This document shows positions 35,759 through 43,652 of a stretch of 64,000 nt of DNA, piece by piece. The notes under the pieces are model-generated. The model did not search any database and had not been told where the DNA came from. It worked only from the letters and a program-made list of their open reading frames with translations. The number at the start of each line of letters is the position of its first letter. The first letter of the stretch is position 1. Origin of the DNA: Microbacterium sp. EST19A (GTDB lineage Bacteria; Actinomycetota; Actinomycetes; Actinomycetales; Microbacteriaceae); contig NZ_JAHXYZ010000006.1 of NCBI RefSeq assembly GCF_019969685.1, forward strand, positions 1 to 64,000, written 5' to 3'. The position numbers and the translations under genes are program-made.

Positions 35759-36736
35759 ATGACTCCCTCACCGCTCAAGCTGGTCGACCACGTGCAGGCG
35801 ATCAACTGGAACCGCATCCAGGACGATAAAGACGTCGAGGTGTGGAACCGGCTCGTCAACAACTTCTGGTTGCCCGAGAAGATCCCGCTGTCCAACGACA
35901 TCCAGTCGTGGAACACGCTGACCGCCGACGAGCAGCTGCTCACGATGCGCGTCTTCACCGGCCTCACGCTGCTCGACACGGTGCAGGCGACCGTCGGTGC
36001 CGTCTCGCTGATCCCCGATGCGATCACCCCGCACGAGGAGGCCGTCTACACGAACATCGCGTTCATGGAGTCGGTGCACGCGAAGAGCTACTCCTCGATC
36101 TTCTCGACGCTCGCGTCGACCAAGGAGATCGATGAGGCGTTCCGCTGGTCGGTCGAGAACCCGAACCTGCAGAAGAAGGCGCAGATTGTCACCGAGTACT
36201 ACCGCGGCGACGATCCCCTCAAGCGCAAGATCGCCTCGACCCTGCTGGAGAGCTTCCTGTTCTACTCGGGGTTCTATCTGCCGATGCACTGGTCGAGCCG
36301 GGCGAAGCTCACCAACACGGCCGACCTCATCCGCCTCATCATCCGTGACGAGGCCGTGCACGGGTACTACATCGGCTACAAGTTCCAGAAGGGCCTCGAG
36401 ACGGTCGACCAGGCCAAGCGGGACGAGCTGAAGGACTACACTTTCTCGCTGCTGTACGAGCTGTACGACAACGAGGTGCAGTACACGCAGGACCTCTACG
36501 ACGGCGTCGGTCTCACCGAAGACGTCAAGAAGTTCCTGCACTACAACGCCAACAAGGCGCTGATGAACCTGGGCTACGAGGCGATGTTCCCGTCGAGCGT
36601 GACCAACGTGAACCCGGCGATCCTCTCGGCGCTCTCGCCCAACGCCGACGAGAACCACGACTTCTTCTCGGGGTCCGGCTCGTCGTACGTCATCGGCAAG
36701 GCCGAGGCCACGGAAGACGACGACTGGGACTTCTGA
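35759..36736 (+). CDS. nrdF: Class Ib ribonucleotide reductase, small subunit
   Basis: Radical-generating subunit (325 aa) with dimetal ligands in LLDTVQATVG, FMESVHAKSY, ESFLFYSGF and RDEAVHGYY. It houses a Mn2- or Fe2-tyrosyl radical. AGGAAAATC precedes the start, and the gap to nrdE is 54 nt. A strong terminator follows, after which the mobile element begins. Confidence 0.97.
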   Translation: MTPSPLKLVDHVQAINWNRIQDDKDVEVWNRLVNNFWLPEKIPLSNDIQSWNTLTADEQLLTMRVFTGLTLLDTVQATVGAVSLIPDAITPHEEAVYTNIAFMESVHAKSYSSIFSTLASTKEIDEAFRWSVENPNLQKKAQIVTEYYRGDDPLKRKIASTLLESFLFYSGFYLPMHWSSRAKLTNTADLIRLIIRDEAVHGYYIGYKFQKGLETVDQAKRDELKDYTFSLLYELYDNEVQYTQDLYDGVGLTEDVKKFLHYNANKALMNLGYEAMFPSSVTNVNPAILSALSPNADENHDFFSGSGSSYVIGKAEATEDDDWDF

Positions 36737-36772
36737 GAGCTTCTCTCTGAGGTCCCGGCGAAACAGCCGGTC

Positions 36773-36812
36773 AGAGGCCCGGATCCGCGAAATCTCGCGG
36801 GTTCGGGCCTCT
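36773..36812 (+). terminator. Terminator of the nrd operon
   Basis: A long hairpin: outer arms AGAGGCCCG and CGGGCCTCT with an inner CCGCGA-AATC-TCGCGG stem, followed by TTTCG. It lies 36 nt after the nrdF stop. Confidence 0.88.
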
Positions 36813-37099
36813 TTCGTGCCCTCTTCGAAATGACAGAGGAGGACAGAGATGACCAGGAATACCCGTTCGGTGAGGCACGCCGGTGGCACGCGCACACCTC
36901 CCTCGCGGAGGCGAGAGAGTCCGGCACCCGAAATTTTGGCTTGGCAAGCGGCTGGGGGCGTGCCACTTCGTGCCACAGGTGACCTACGGAACTCCTCACG
37001 ATCCGCGGAAGTATGCGGATCCTGGGTCTCGTGGGCGTCGAGTGGCACGGAGTGGCACGCCGGTCCACGCTCGTCCGTTCGAGTCCACGGGAGGGCACG
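36813..37099. other. Left end of the ICE with paired GTGGCAC repeats upstream of the integrase
   Basis: No convincing gene. GTGGCAC occurs at 36883-36889, twice in inverse at 36960-36966 and 36970-36976, and twice forward at 37042-37048 and 37052-37058. Each pair is 10 bp apart and the two pairs face opposite ways. Such sites next to an integrase gene could be arm-type integrase or excisionase sites, or an int operator. The attachment core should be in or just before this stretch, but its partner lies outside the window. An 84-codon frame at 36849 has a good ribosome site but no protein-like sequence. Confidence 0.55.
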
Positions 37100-38371
37100 A
37101 TGAGTGCATCGAAGCGAGAGTCGTGGGGCAGCCTGCGCAAGCTCCCTTCTGGCCGCTGGCAAGCGCGCTATCCCGGACCTGACGGAGCGACGTACACGGC
37201 TCGGACCGAGGGCGACAAAGCACTGACGTTCCTCACGAAGACGGACGCGCGGACATGGCTTGCCGCCGTGCACACCAAGATCTCGCTCGGCCAGTGGTAC
37301 CCACCAGCGGCAGTAGCGGCACAGAATCGCGCCGAAGCCGCTGCTGAGAAAGCGCGGTCGATGGGGTTCGAGGAGTACTCGGAGCGATGGGTGCAGACGA
37401 TCAAGACAGAGCGCAATCGCAGCGGCAAGATGCGGGCAATCGCAACCGTCCGCTCGTATCAGAGCAAGGTCAGCGGTTACCTCATTCCGGAGTTCGGTGA
37501 CACTCCGGTGAGGGAGATCGACGTGGGCCGGATCCGAGCGATGACGCAGCGACTCGACCGGATCCCTGCGCCATTGAATCCGAAGTCGAAATTCAACGGG
37601 ATCACGCGGCCGGTGCTGATTGTGCTCATGATGATCTTGCGCCAGGCGGCCCGTGACGGGATCATCCCTGCGGCACCGAGCGTCTCCATTCCGCGTCAGG
37701 AGTCGGTGCGTCACGATTCTGACCACGACGAAGGTGAGGATGTCGTGGCGCCCAGGCAGGTCGAGGCGCTCTACGCGGCGGTTCCCGAGCAGTGGGCGAT
37801 CATGGTGCCGCTTGCCGCCTGGTGCCAGCTGCGTCGCGGGGAGTGCCTCGGACTCCAACGGCGCGACATCGAGTGGCACGATGACGGCAGCGCAACCCTG
37901 CACGTGCGTCGTCAGCTGAACGCCAACACCGGCGACTACACCGACACCAAGAGCGATGCAGGCAAACGGTCGCTCAGCATCCCGAGGCTCATGACCGTTC
38001 GGCTCAAGCAACACCTGGATGACAACGTCGCCGCCGAAGCCAAAGCGCCGGTCGTTCCGGCGAGCGTCAGGGGCAGTGTGCCGCTCTCGAATACTCGCTG
38101 GGGCTACGTCTGGGCCGACGCGCGAGATTGCGTCGACGGCTTGCCGCATCGCTTCCGCTTTCACGACCTGCGGCACACGGGCTTGACACTCTTTGCTCAG
38201 GAAGGTGCGACGCTTGCTGAGCTGATGCGTCGGGGCGGGCACGCGGATATTCGAATCGTACTGCGGTACCAGCACGCCACCATGGACCGTGATCGCGAGC
38301 TGGCGAATCGAATGAGCGACCGGGTCGCCGATGACATCGCCTGCGCGCTGAAGGAGGATGAGGAGACCTAG
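37100..38371 (+). CDS. Tyrosine-family site-specific integrase
   Basis: A 423-aa recombinase. It has an N-terminal arm-binding-like part (GSLRKLPSGRWQARYPGPDG), a SAM-like core-binding domain (GFEEYSERWVQTI, then RSYQSKVSGYLIPEFG) and a catalytic domain with Arg in CQLRRGECLGLQ, Lys in DTKSDAGKRSL, HDLRHTG, GGHADIRIVL and the Tyr in RYQHAT. The ATG at 37100 follows GGGAGGGCACG. It drives integration and excision of the element. The attachment site is probably just upstream. Confidence 0.95.
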   Translation: MSASKRESWGSLRKLPSGRWQARYPGPDGATYTARTEGDKALTFLTKTDARTWLAAVHTKISLGQWYPPAAVAAQNRAEAAAEKARSMGFEEYSERWVQTIKTERNRSGKMRAIATVRSYQSKVSGYLIPEFGDTPVREIDVGRIRAMTQRLDRIPAPLNPKSKFNGITRPVLIVLMMILRQAARDGIIPAAPSVSIPRQESVRHDSDHDEGEDVVAPRQVEALYAAVPEQWAIMVPLAAWCQLRRGECLGLQRRDIEWHDDGSATLHVRRQLNANTGDYTDTKSDAGKRSLSIPRLMTVRLKQHLDDNVAAEAKAPVVPASVRGSVPLSNTRWGYVWADARDCVDGLPHRFRFHDLRHTGLTLFAQEGATLAELMRRGGHADIRIVLRYQHATMDRDRELANRMSDRVADDIACALKEDEET

Positions 38372-38429
38372 GCGGACAGCCGCGGACACCTGTGAAGTGA
38401 CACGAGTCCACCCACAGGGAGGTAGCGCC

Positions 38430-38636
38430 ATGACTGTTCGAACTCGCTCCGAGGAGCACGACACCGGGTTGGTCTCCCTGGCGATCGCGGCTGAGAGCTT
38501 GGGCGTCTCGGTCAAGACGATCCGACGTCGAATCTCCGACGGCACCGTCCGGGGATACCGGGTGGGACGCCTCATCCGCGTCGACCTGGTCGAGCTGCGG
38601 CGGAGTCTCGTTGTAAAGATCCCAACGGCGGGATGA
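38430..38636 (+). CDS. Excisionase-like small HTH protein
   Basis: A 68-aa protein with a MerR-like/HTH_17 fold: LVSLAIAAESLGVSVKTIRR, then GYRVGRLIRVDLVEL. The ATG at 38430 has GGGAGG 7 nt upstream. Its position right after the integrase is typical of a recombination directionality factor (Xis). Confidence 0.85.
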   Translation: MTVRTRSEEHDTGLVSLAIAAESLGVSVKTIRRRISDGTVRGYRVGRLIRVDLVELRRSLVVKIPTAG

Positions 38637-38639
38637 CCG

Positions 38640-39623
38640 CTACAACACTCGAGTGTTTGGCGAGACGACATGAGGCGCCCCCTGGCGGATCACATTCCGC
38701 TCGGGGTCGCTCGTGCTCTCCCCTAGCATTCGCACGACATCGGGTCCGCAGGTGACGACGCGGGCGCGACCGTCTTGAAGGAGATGGTTCGTGCCGGCGC
38801 TGGCAGCGCTCGTCACCGGTCCCGGAACGGCGCCGACGAACCGTCCGAGGAGTGAAGCCTCTCTCGCCGTCTGCAATGTGCCCGAGCGGAATCCCGCTTC
38901 AACGATGACGGTCGCTCCCGACATCGCGGCGAGGATGCGTGAACGATCGAGAAACCGCTGCCGTGTGGGAGCGGAGGCAGGTGGCGCCTCAGTGAGCACA
39001 AGCCCTCGGTGTGCGATGCTCTCGATCAGGTCTGCGTGACCAACGGGGTAGGCGCGGTCGAGGCCAGAAGCGAGAACCGCGATTGTGTTGTCTCCGTGCG
39101 TGAGTGCCGCGCGATGTGCGGATCCCTCGATTCCGTAAGCACCACCGGCGACGAGGAGTCTGTCGCTCTCGGCGAGGTTTCCGGAGAGTTCCTCGGCGAC
39201 GTGAACACCATAGCCAGTTGCCGCCCGTGCACCCGTCACCGTAATGCGCTGGGCGAGCGGTGCGGTGAGGAGTTCAGTACGTCCCCGCGTCCAAAGCGCG
39301 TACGGGGTCCGTGCCCCGAGATCGTTGAGAGCCGTTGGCCATTCGGAATCCTCGGGGATCAGCACCCGGTAGTCGCCTCCTGAGCCCATGCGCGATTCGA
39401 AATGATCAGGGTTCGCAGTCAATCGCAAGCGATGTCGCCACGCCGCGGCCTCCACCCGATCCAGACCCGGGATCGACGAGTCGCGCTCGATGAGGGAGAT
39501 CAGCTCCACCGCGCCGACTTTCATGAGGAGACCACCGGTCACGGTGTCGTTGGGAGCGTCGATCAGCGCGAGCACCATACGGGCAGCCCGCTCATCCTTG
39601 GCGAGGTGCGAGAGCGTGGGCAT
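38640..39623 (-). CDS. DprA/Smf-like protein
   Basis: A 327-aa protein with the Rossmann-like DprA core: ITVTGARAATGYGVHVAEEL, LLVAGGAYGIEGSAHRAAL, LASGLDRAYPVGHADL and VIVEAGFRSGTLQTA. DprA loads RecA onto single-stranded DNA in transformation; element-borne copies may protect or process incoming strands. It converges with the excisionase gene (3 nt apart) and is not part of the transfer operon. A resistance or defence role cannot be excluded. Confidence 0.85.
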   Translation of the reverse strand: MPTLSHLAKDERAARMVLALIDAPNDTVTGGLLMKVGAVELISLIERDSSIPGLDRVEAAAWRHRLRLTANPDHFESRMGSGGDYRVLIPEDSEWPTALNDLGARTPYALWTRGRTELLTAPLAQRITVTGARAATGYGVHVAEELSGNLAESDRLLVAGGAYGIEGSAHRAALTHGDNTIAVLASGLDRAYPVGHADLIESIAHRGLVLTEAPPASAPTRQRFLDRSRILAAMSGATVIVEAGFRSGTLQTAREASLLGRFVGAVPGPVTSAASAGTNHLLQDGRARVVTCGPDVVRMLGESTSDPERNVIRQGAPHVVSPNTRVL

Positions 39624-39816
39624 GACGGCCTCCTGGGCATTGAGATCTCGATAGGAAGGTGAGCAGGATCAGCCCTTTTGGTTCCTGAAGAGCAGGCGTA
39701 CCCTGGAACGCGAAGCAGGTTCACAACTCTGCAGGCCTTTCGGGGCGGCCCTCCACGGGCACTCGACACACATGCTGCTTCCTCGACGGAGAACGACGTG
39801 TGACGAGGGGCCCATC

Positions 39817-40269
39817 ATGATTCGTTCGATCTGGACGGTTTGTACCTTCATCCATGCTGTCCTGCAGCGGTGCGCACCTACGAACATCGTTCTTGGCCGC
39901 ATCCGGCGTCGCCGCGGACTCAAGTGGGGCGTACCCGCGATGCTCCTCGCGGTGCCTTACTTGATCGCGGCCAGCCTGTGTTCCGCGGCGATCAGTGATG
40001 GCGCCCCAGGGTGGCTGAACCTCATCATCCTGTTGTGCCTGTGGAACGCGATGAAGTTCATCGTGACGGGACCCGTCGCCGTGGTGCTCCTGCTCCGTGC
40101 TCGGCGTCGCGAGGCCGTCGCGAGGCGCGTGTCCGGGCGAACGCAGCCGTCGAGCTTGTCGCGGCCTGAACGCCCGACCGATCTCAGTCAGGGATCTCGC
40201 CGGTGCGTTCGTCGATGGTGGCGAAGAACGCATCCTCTGCGGCCTGGCGCGCTTCGACCTGTTCGATGA
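39817..40269 (+). CDS. Small membrane protein of actinobacterial ICEs
   Basis: A protein of up to 150 aa. Residues 1-90 have a conserved look (AVLQRCAPTNIVLGRIRRRR, GLKWGVPAMLLAVPYLIAAS) with two hydrophobic segments; the Arg/Ser/Pro-rich tail is less convincing. The ATG at 39817 has GAGGGG upstream. It resembles small proteins found in Microbacteriaceae mobile elements, sometimes labelled sulfate permease without support. Its last 86 bp overlap the convergent DUF4913 gene, so the true end may be as given or the tail may be dispensable. It is divergent from the DprA-like gene by 193 nt. Confidence 0.6.
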   Translation: MIRSIWTVCTFIHAVLQRCAPTNIVLGRIRRRRGLKWGVPAMLLAVPYLIAASLCSAAISDGAPGWLNLIILLCLWNAMKFIVTGPVAVVLLLRARRREAVARRVSGRTQPSSLSRPERPTDLSQGSRRCVRRWWRRTHPLRPGALRPVR

Positions 40270-40750
40270 CGAACTCGACGAAGTCGGCGTCTCGGTCAGC
40301 GATGACATGCTCGACGATGTCGACGGTGCGGGTTTCCCCCGGCCAGACAGCCTGCCGCGTCGGACGGTCCCGATCGAGGCGGGTGCCACTGACCGTGACC
40401 CAATCGCGCAAACGCTGGCGAGCATCCGCGAAGTCGCGATGCCAGCCCAGCGGTGCCGATCCGTCTTGTTCGGCGTCGTAGGCGCAGAGCCAGTGCAGGT
40501 GGAGCGCTGACAGTTCCCAGATCAGCTCTGGATGGCGGTGCCAAAGCGGCGGAATCACTGCCGCCGGGATGCCATACTCCAGCCGGAGCCAGTTCACCCA
40601 GCGGTTGAGCTCGAGGAGTTCTGGCTCAAGGTCGTGCGAGGTGAGCAAGTTCCAGTTGATCGGGTGCGGTGGCTCCGCAACGAGATCGGGCTCAAACGGC
40701 TCAGCGTGCATGCTCTCAGGGCCCACGTTGAGGGTGTTGTCGTCGTTCAT
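40184..40750 (-). CDS. DUF4913-family protein
   Basis: A 188-aa protein with the domain core LNRWVNWLRLEYGIPAAVIP, WHRHPELIWELSALHLHWL and GWHRDFADARQRLRDW. DUF4913 proteins are commonly encoded in actinobacterial conjugative elements; function unknown. It is the last gene of the leftward transfer operon, 19 nt after ssb. Confidence 0.8.
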   Translation of the reverse strand: MNDDNTLNVGPESMHAEPFEPDLVAEPPHPINWNLLTSHDLEPELLELNRWVNWLRLEYGIPAAVIPPLWHRHPELIWELSALHLHWLCAYDAEQDGSAPLGWHRDFADARQRLRDWVTVSGTRLDRDRPTRQAVWPGETRTVDIVEHVIADRDADFVEFVIEQVEARQAAEDAFFATIDERTGEIPD

Positions 40751-40769
40751 GGTTTACGTTCCCGTTGGA

Positions 40770-41225
40770 TTAGCGACCGAGGGACGGGGCGTTGCTCACG
40801 GCTGGCTGCGCTCGGGGGTCGAACGCACGACTAGGCTCGCTGGCAGCGCGGTTCCGGTCGGCACCTCGAGGTGACCGGTCGACGTCGTACCGGGTGCGTG
40901 CGGTGTCGTGACCAATGCGCTTCGCGACGAACTCTTCGCTTTCGACTGTCTGGCCTTCGCGCTCGTAGCTCACAGGCCGCTGGTATCCCTCGGCGAGGAA
41001 GTTGTCGCCCTTGGCGAACTTCGCGGATGTGCGTTCGGCCGAGCGTCCGAACAGGACGAGGTGGTGGTAGCTCGTCTCCAACTGTGTGAAGGTACCGTCC
41101 TCTTCGCGACGAAAGTGCTCCTGTCCGAAGCGGAAGTAGAGGCGCGGGTTCCCGCTGGTGGAGTTCGTCAGTTGCGGCTCTGAGGCGACGAAGCCCGAGA
41201 CGGACTCTTGCGTGTGGATCGACAT
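40770..41225 (-). CDS. ssb: Single-stranded DNA-binding protein of the ICE
   Basis: A 151-aa protein with an OB-fold: GFVASEPQLTNSTSGNPRLY, YHHLVLFGRSAERTSAKFAKGD, then FLAEGYQRPVSYEREGQ. The C-terminus (PAVSNAPSLGR) lacks the acidic DDDIPF-type tip of housekeeping SSB, so it would not recruit the usual partners. It probably coats transferred or replicating ICE DNA. It lies 2 nt after the coupling-protein gene. Confidence 0.85.
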   Translation of the reverse strand: MSIHTQESVSGFVASEPQLTNSTSGNPRLYFRFGQEHFRREEDGTFTQLETSYHHLVLFGRSAERTSAKFAKGDNFLAEGYQRPVSYEREGQTVESEEFVAKRIGHDTARTRYDVDRSPRGADRNRAASEPSRAFDPRAQPAVSNAPSLGR

Positions 41226-41227
41226 GA

Positions 41228-43087
41228 TTAACTCCCTATCTGGTCAGGTGGCCGGGTTTGTTCGGCCACTGCGTCAGGTAGGTGCGCGTCCCTCCCCGGA
41301 GCGGTCTGATTCGTCGTGGGGCCCTCCATGAGCGCTTCCACGGCCGCGCGATCGAGCCGGAGCTTCTCGCCGTCAGCGCGCTTTGGCCATGGATGCAGGT
41401 CTGCAATGATCGGTGGAGCCGATCGGAGCAAGATGACGCCGGCGCCGAACGGGAGCGTGCGGACGCGGTCGGGCGGCAGGATCGGGACACGGCGGACGGA
41501 GCGCTGGTTGGAGCGTGAGCCGTGGTCGCCTAGCGTCACGGAGTCGGTGAACTCGTCCCGCTCGCCGATCAACGTGGAAAGGTCCTGGAGGTCGCGTGAA
41601 TTGGATGCGCCGCCGAGGATAATCTTCGAGATGCTGGCGTCCCAGATCGCGGCAGCCTGGTTCTCCGACCACTTGTCTCTCGCTTGAGCGAGTGACTGAA
41701 GCACGGGCATCGTTGTGATGCCGGTGCCGCCACCTTCAGCCATGAGTGTGGGTAGTGATGGCAGGGGAGCGAGGTTCCCAATCTCATCGAGTGCGAGCAA
41801 GAGCGGTGGATCAAGCCGTGCGCCAGGTGATCGCGCAGCCATCCGACGTGCGGTTTCGACGACGTCTTCGACGAACGCAGCGACGAGCGCAGCGCTGTTT
41901 CCGGCGCCAGCTCCGGTAGCGAGCAGGTACAGCGTGCCGCGGCTGAGGAGGAACTGCTCAGGGTCGAAGTGTTCGTCTTCGGACGGGCTGACGGCATCCA
42001 GCACTCTGGGATCGGCGAGTGCGGCAAGCGCGAGAGATACGCCTTGCCAGATACTGTCACGCGTGCGTGGGTCGGCATCAAGCATGGCCTCCAGCGATTC
42101 GGCCCACCCGGTCGCAGCCAGCGGCGAGCCGGTCAGGATCGCGACAGCTTCGGCCGCTGCGGCGGGGTCGAGTGTCCACCGGAACAGCTCCCTCGGGCTT
42201 CGATGATCGAGCGCCGCGGCGTGCAGGAGGCCCTGGAGCGCGATACGGGTCTTGCCCTCCCAAAACCCTCCACCCTCAACGCCGCCAGACGAGAGCTCGG
42301 TGGCGGCAGCGAGGCCAGTGGCACGGATCATCGCGGTGAGCGGATTCTCACACCCGCGGATAGGTGACCATCTCAGACCTGCGGGGATGCCTGCGGCCAG
42401 GTGCTGGGGGTCGAAGACCGCGACAGGACCGATCCGCTGGCGCGCTTTGAGAGTCACGGTGAGGTTGTCGGGTCTGGTTGACGTCGTGACGACCGCTCCG
42501 GGCGCATCGAGGATCGCCGGGATGACGATGTGCAGACCCTTGCCAGATCGAGGTGGCCCGATCAGCAGGATAGAGTCCTCAACACTCGCCCAGATCTGCT
42601 TGCCATGCGATCGTCCGAGCAGATAGCCCACATCCTCGGGCCTGGGATGGTCAAGGGACGGGCGCAGCGCGCCAGCACGGCTGAGGAGCGCCTTAACGGA
42701 TGCACTGGACGCGACCTCGTGCACGCTGGCGGTGCCCCGCAGCCGACGCGGGTCAGCATTGTTGTCGTTCGAGTGGCGTCGTAGCATCACCCAGGCCGAC
42801 CCGAATGCAGCGGCGGTTAGCACGAGCATGAGCGCTGCGACGGCCCAGAAGAGGACCGCATTGAGCCCCGGCGCCTCGAGCGCCGCGGCGGGATCGGTAG
42901 GGTCGAACAAAACACTGACGCCGCCACTGATCCCGACTCGCGGTTGCTCGATTCCAGCGAGCGCAGCAGCCACGGACCCCGCGCCACGAAAGACCGCGGC
43001 GACGCCGAACAACGCGACCAGCCCGATTATCAGGGCGTTGGTGAGTTCGTCTCCGAGGCCCCGGCCTGGCGCATGCGGGGTACTCAT
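41228..43087 (-). CDS. VirD4/TraG-type coupling protein
   Basis: The ATPase that brings the relaxase-DNA complex to the secretion channel (619 aa). Two N-terminal membrane segments (about residues 16-46 and 78-102) are followed by Walker A LLIGPPRSGKG (177-184) and Walker B LLALDEIGNLAPL (near 430). The ATG overlaps the upstream stop by 4 nt. Its presence shows that transfer is of the single-strand type IV secretion type. Confidence 0.93.
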   Translation of the reverse strand: MSTPHAPGRGLGDELTNALIIGLVALFGVAAVFRGAGSVAAALAGIEQPRVGISGGVSVLFDPTDPAAALEAPGLNAVLFWAVAALMLVLTAAAFGSAWVMLRRHSNDNNADPRRLRGTASVHEVASSASVKALLSRAGALRPSLDHPRPEDVGYLLGRSHGKQIWASVEDSILLIGPPRSGKGLHIVIPAILDAPGAVVTTSTRPDNLTVTLKARQRIGPVAVFDPQHLAAGIPAGLRWSPIRGCENPLTAMIRATGLAAATELSSGGVEGGGFWEGKTRIALQGLLHAAALDHRSPRELFRWTLDPAAAAEAVAILTGSPLAATGWAESLEAMLDADPRTRDSIWQGVSLALAALADPRVLDAVSPSEDEHFDPEQFLLSRGTLYLLATGAGAGNSAALVAAFVEDVVETARRMAARSPGARLDPPLLLALDEIGNLAPLPSLPTLMAEGGGTGITTMPVLQSLAQARDKWSENQAAAIWDASISKIILGGASNSRDLQDLSTLIGERDEFTDSVTLGDHGSRSNQRSVRRVPILPPDRVRTLPFGAGVILLRSAPPIIADLHPWPKRADGEKLRLDRAAVEALMEGPTTNQTAPGRDAHLPDAVAEQTRPPDQIGS

Positions 43088-43617
43088 GACGAGACGAACT
43101 CCGAGATGATGACGCCCGAGACCCGGCCGATGAGGAGGACCTCCGACCGGTGGCCAACCAGCTGGCTCAGATCGAAGACGGCACGAGCGGTCCCATCGGC
43201 CGAGGCTTCCGCGCCGGAGATTGAGAGAGCAACGGTGATGTCCTCGCCGGGGATGAACCCGGATCCTCGGACCTCGAAGAGTTGGTGGGTCGGACGATGT
43301 CGCGCTCGCCGCGTCACACCAGGCGCCGGGAAATCGACGTCTGTGTGCTCGCGTCTTGTGGCGTGGATGATGTCGGTGAAGACGGAACCGTCGTGCTCTG
43401 TTACCTCGACGCGGATGGTGCGAGTGCGGTGGTCAGAGAGCGCATCGAGTAGTTCACCGAACTGCGCCCGACTCCATTCGGTGCCTGCGTTCGGAGGCGG
43501 GAAGTTGCGTCCGTCATAGGTGACGCGCATCAGGCCTCCCTCGTCAACGCGGATGCTGGCGAGTGGAAAGTTGACGAACGCTTCGGACGGGAATCCTCCT
43601 GCGCTGCGTTTGCTCAT
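43084..43617 (-). CDS. Conserved ICE protein of unknown function
   Basis: A 177-aa soluble protein without recognisable domain. The N-half has FVNFPLASIRVDEGGLMRVTY, and the C-half has ATRREHTDVDFPAPG and an RGSGFIPGEDITVAL stretch that could be a beta-rich fold. It is between the VirB4-like and VirD4-like genes and overlaps the latter by 4 nt, so it probably serves the transfer machine. Confidence 0.6.
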   Translation of the reverse strand: MSKRSAGGFPSEAFVNFPLASIRVDEGGLMRVTYDGRNFPPPNAGTEWSRAQFGELLDALSDHRTRTIRVEVTEHDGSVFTDIIHATRREHTDVDFPAPGVTRRARHRPTHQLFEVRGSGFIPGEDITVALSISGAEASADGTARAVFDLSQLVGHRSEVLLIGRVSGVIISEFVSS

Positions 43618-43652
43618 GCCACGCAGGTGCGCGAGCGGCTCCTCGTGTCGGG

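Noticed and set aside
36737..37099. tRNA gene as ICE insertion site
   Set aside because: No tRNA-like cloverleaf or GTTCGA-type T-loop in a proper context was found between nrdF and the integrase.
36849..37103. 84-codon frame with a good GAGGAGG ribosome site at the ICE left end
   Set aside because: The sequence is Arg/Ser/Pro-rich with no hydrophobic core, and it overlaps the repeat sites and integrase start. A remnant is possible, but I cannot support a gene.
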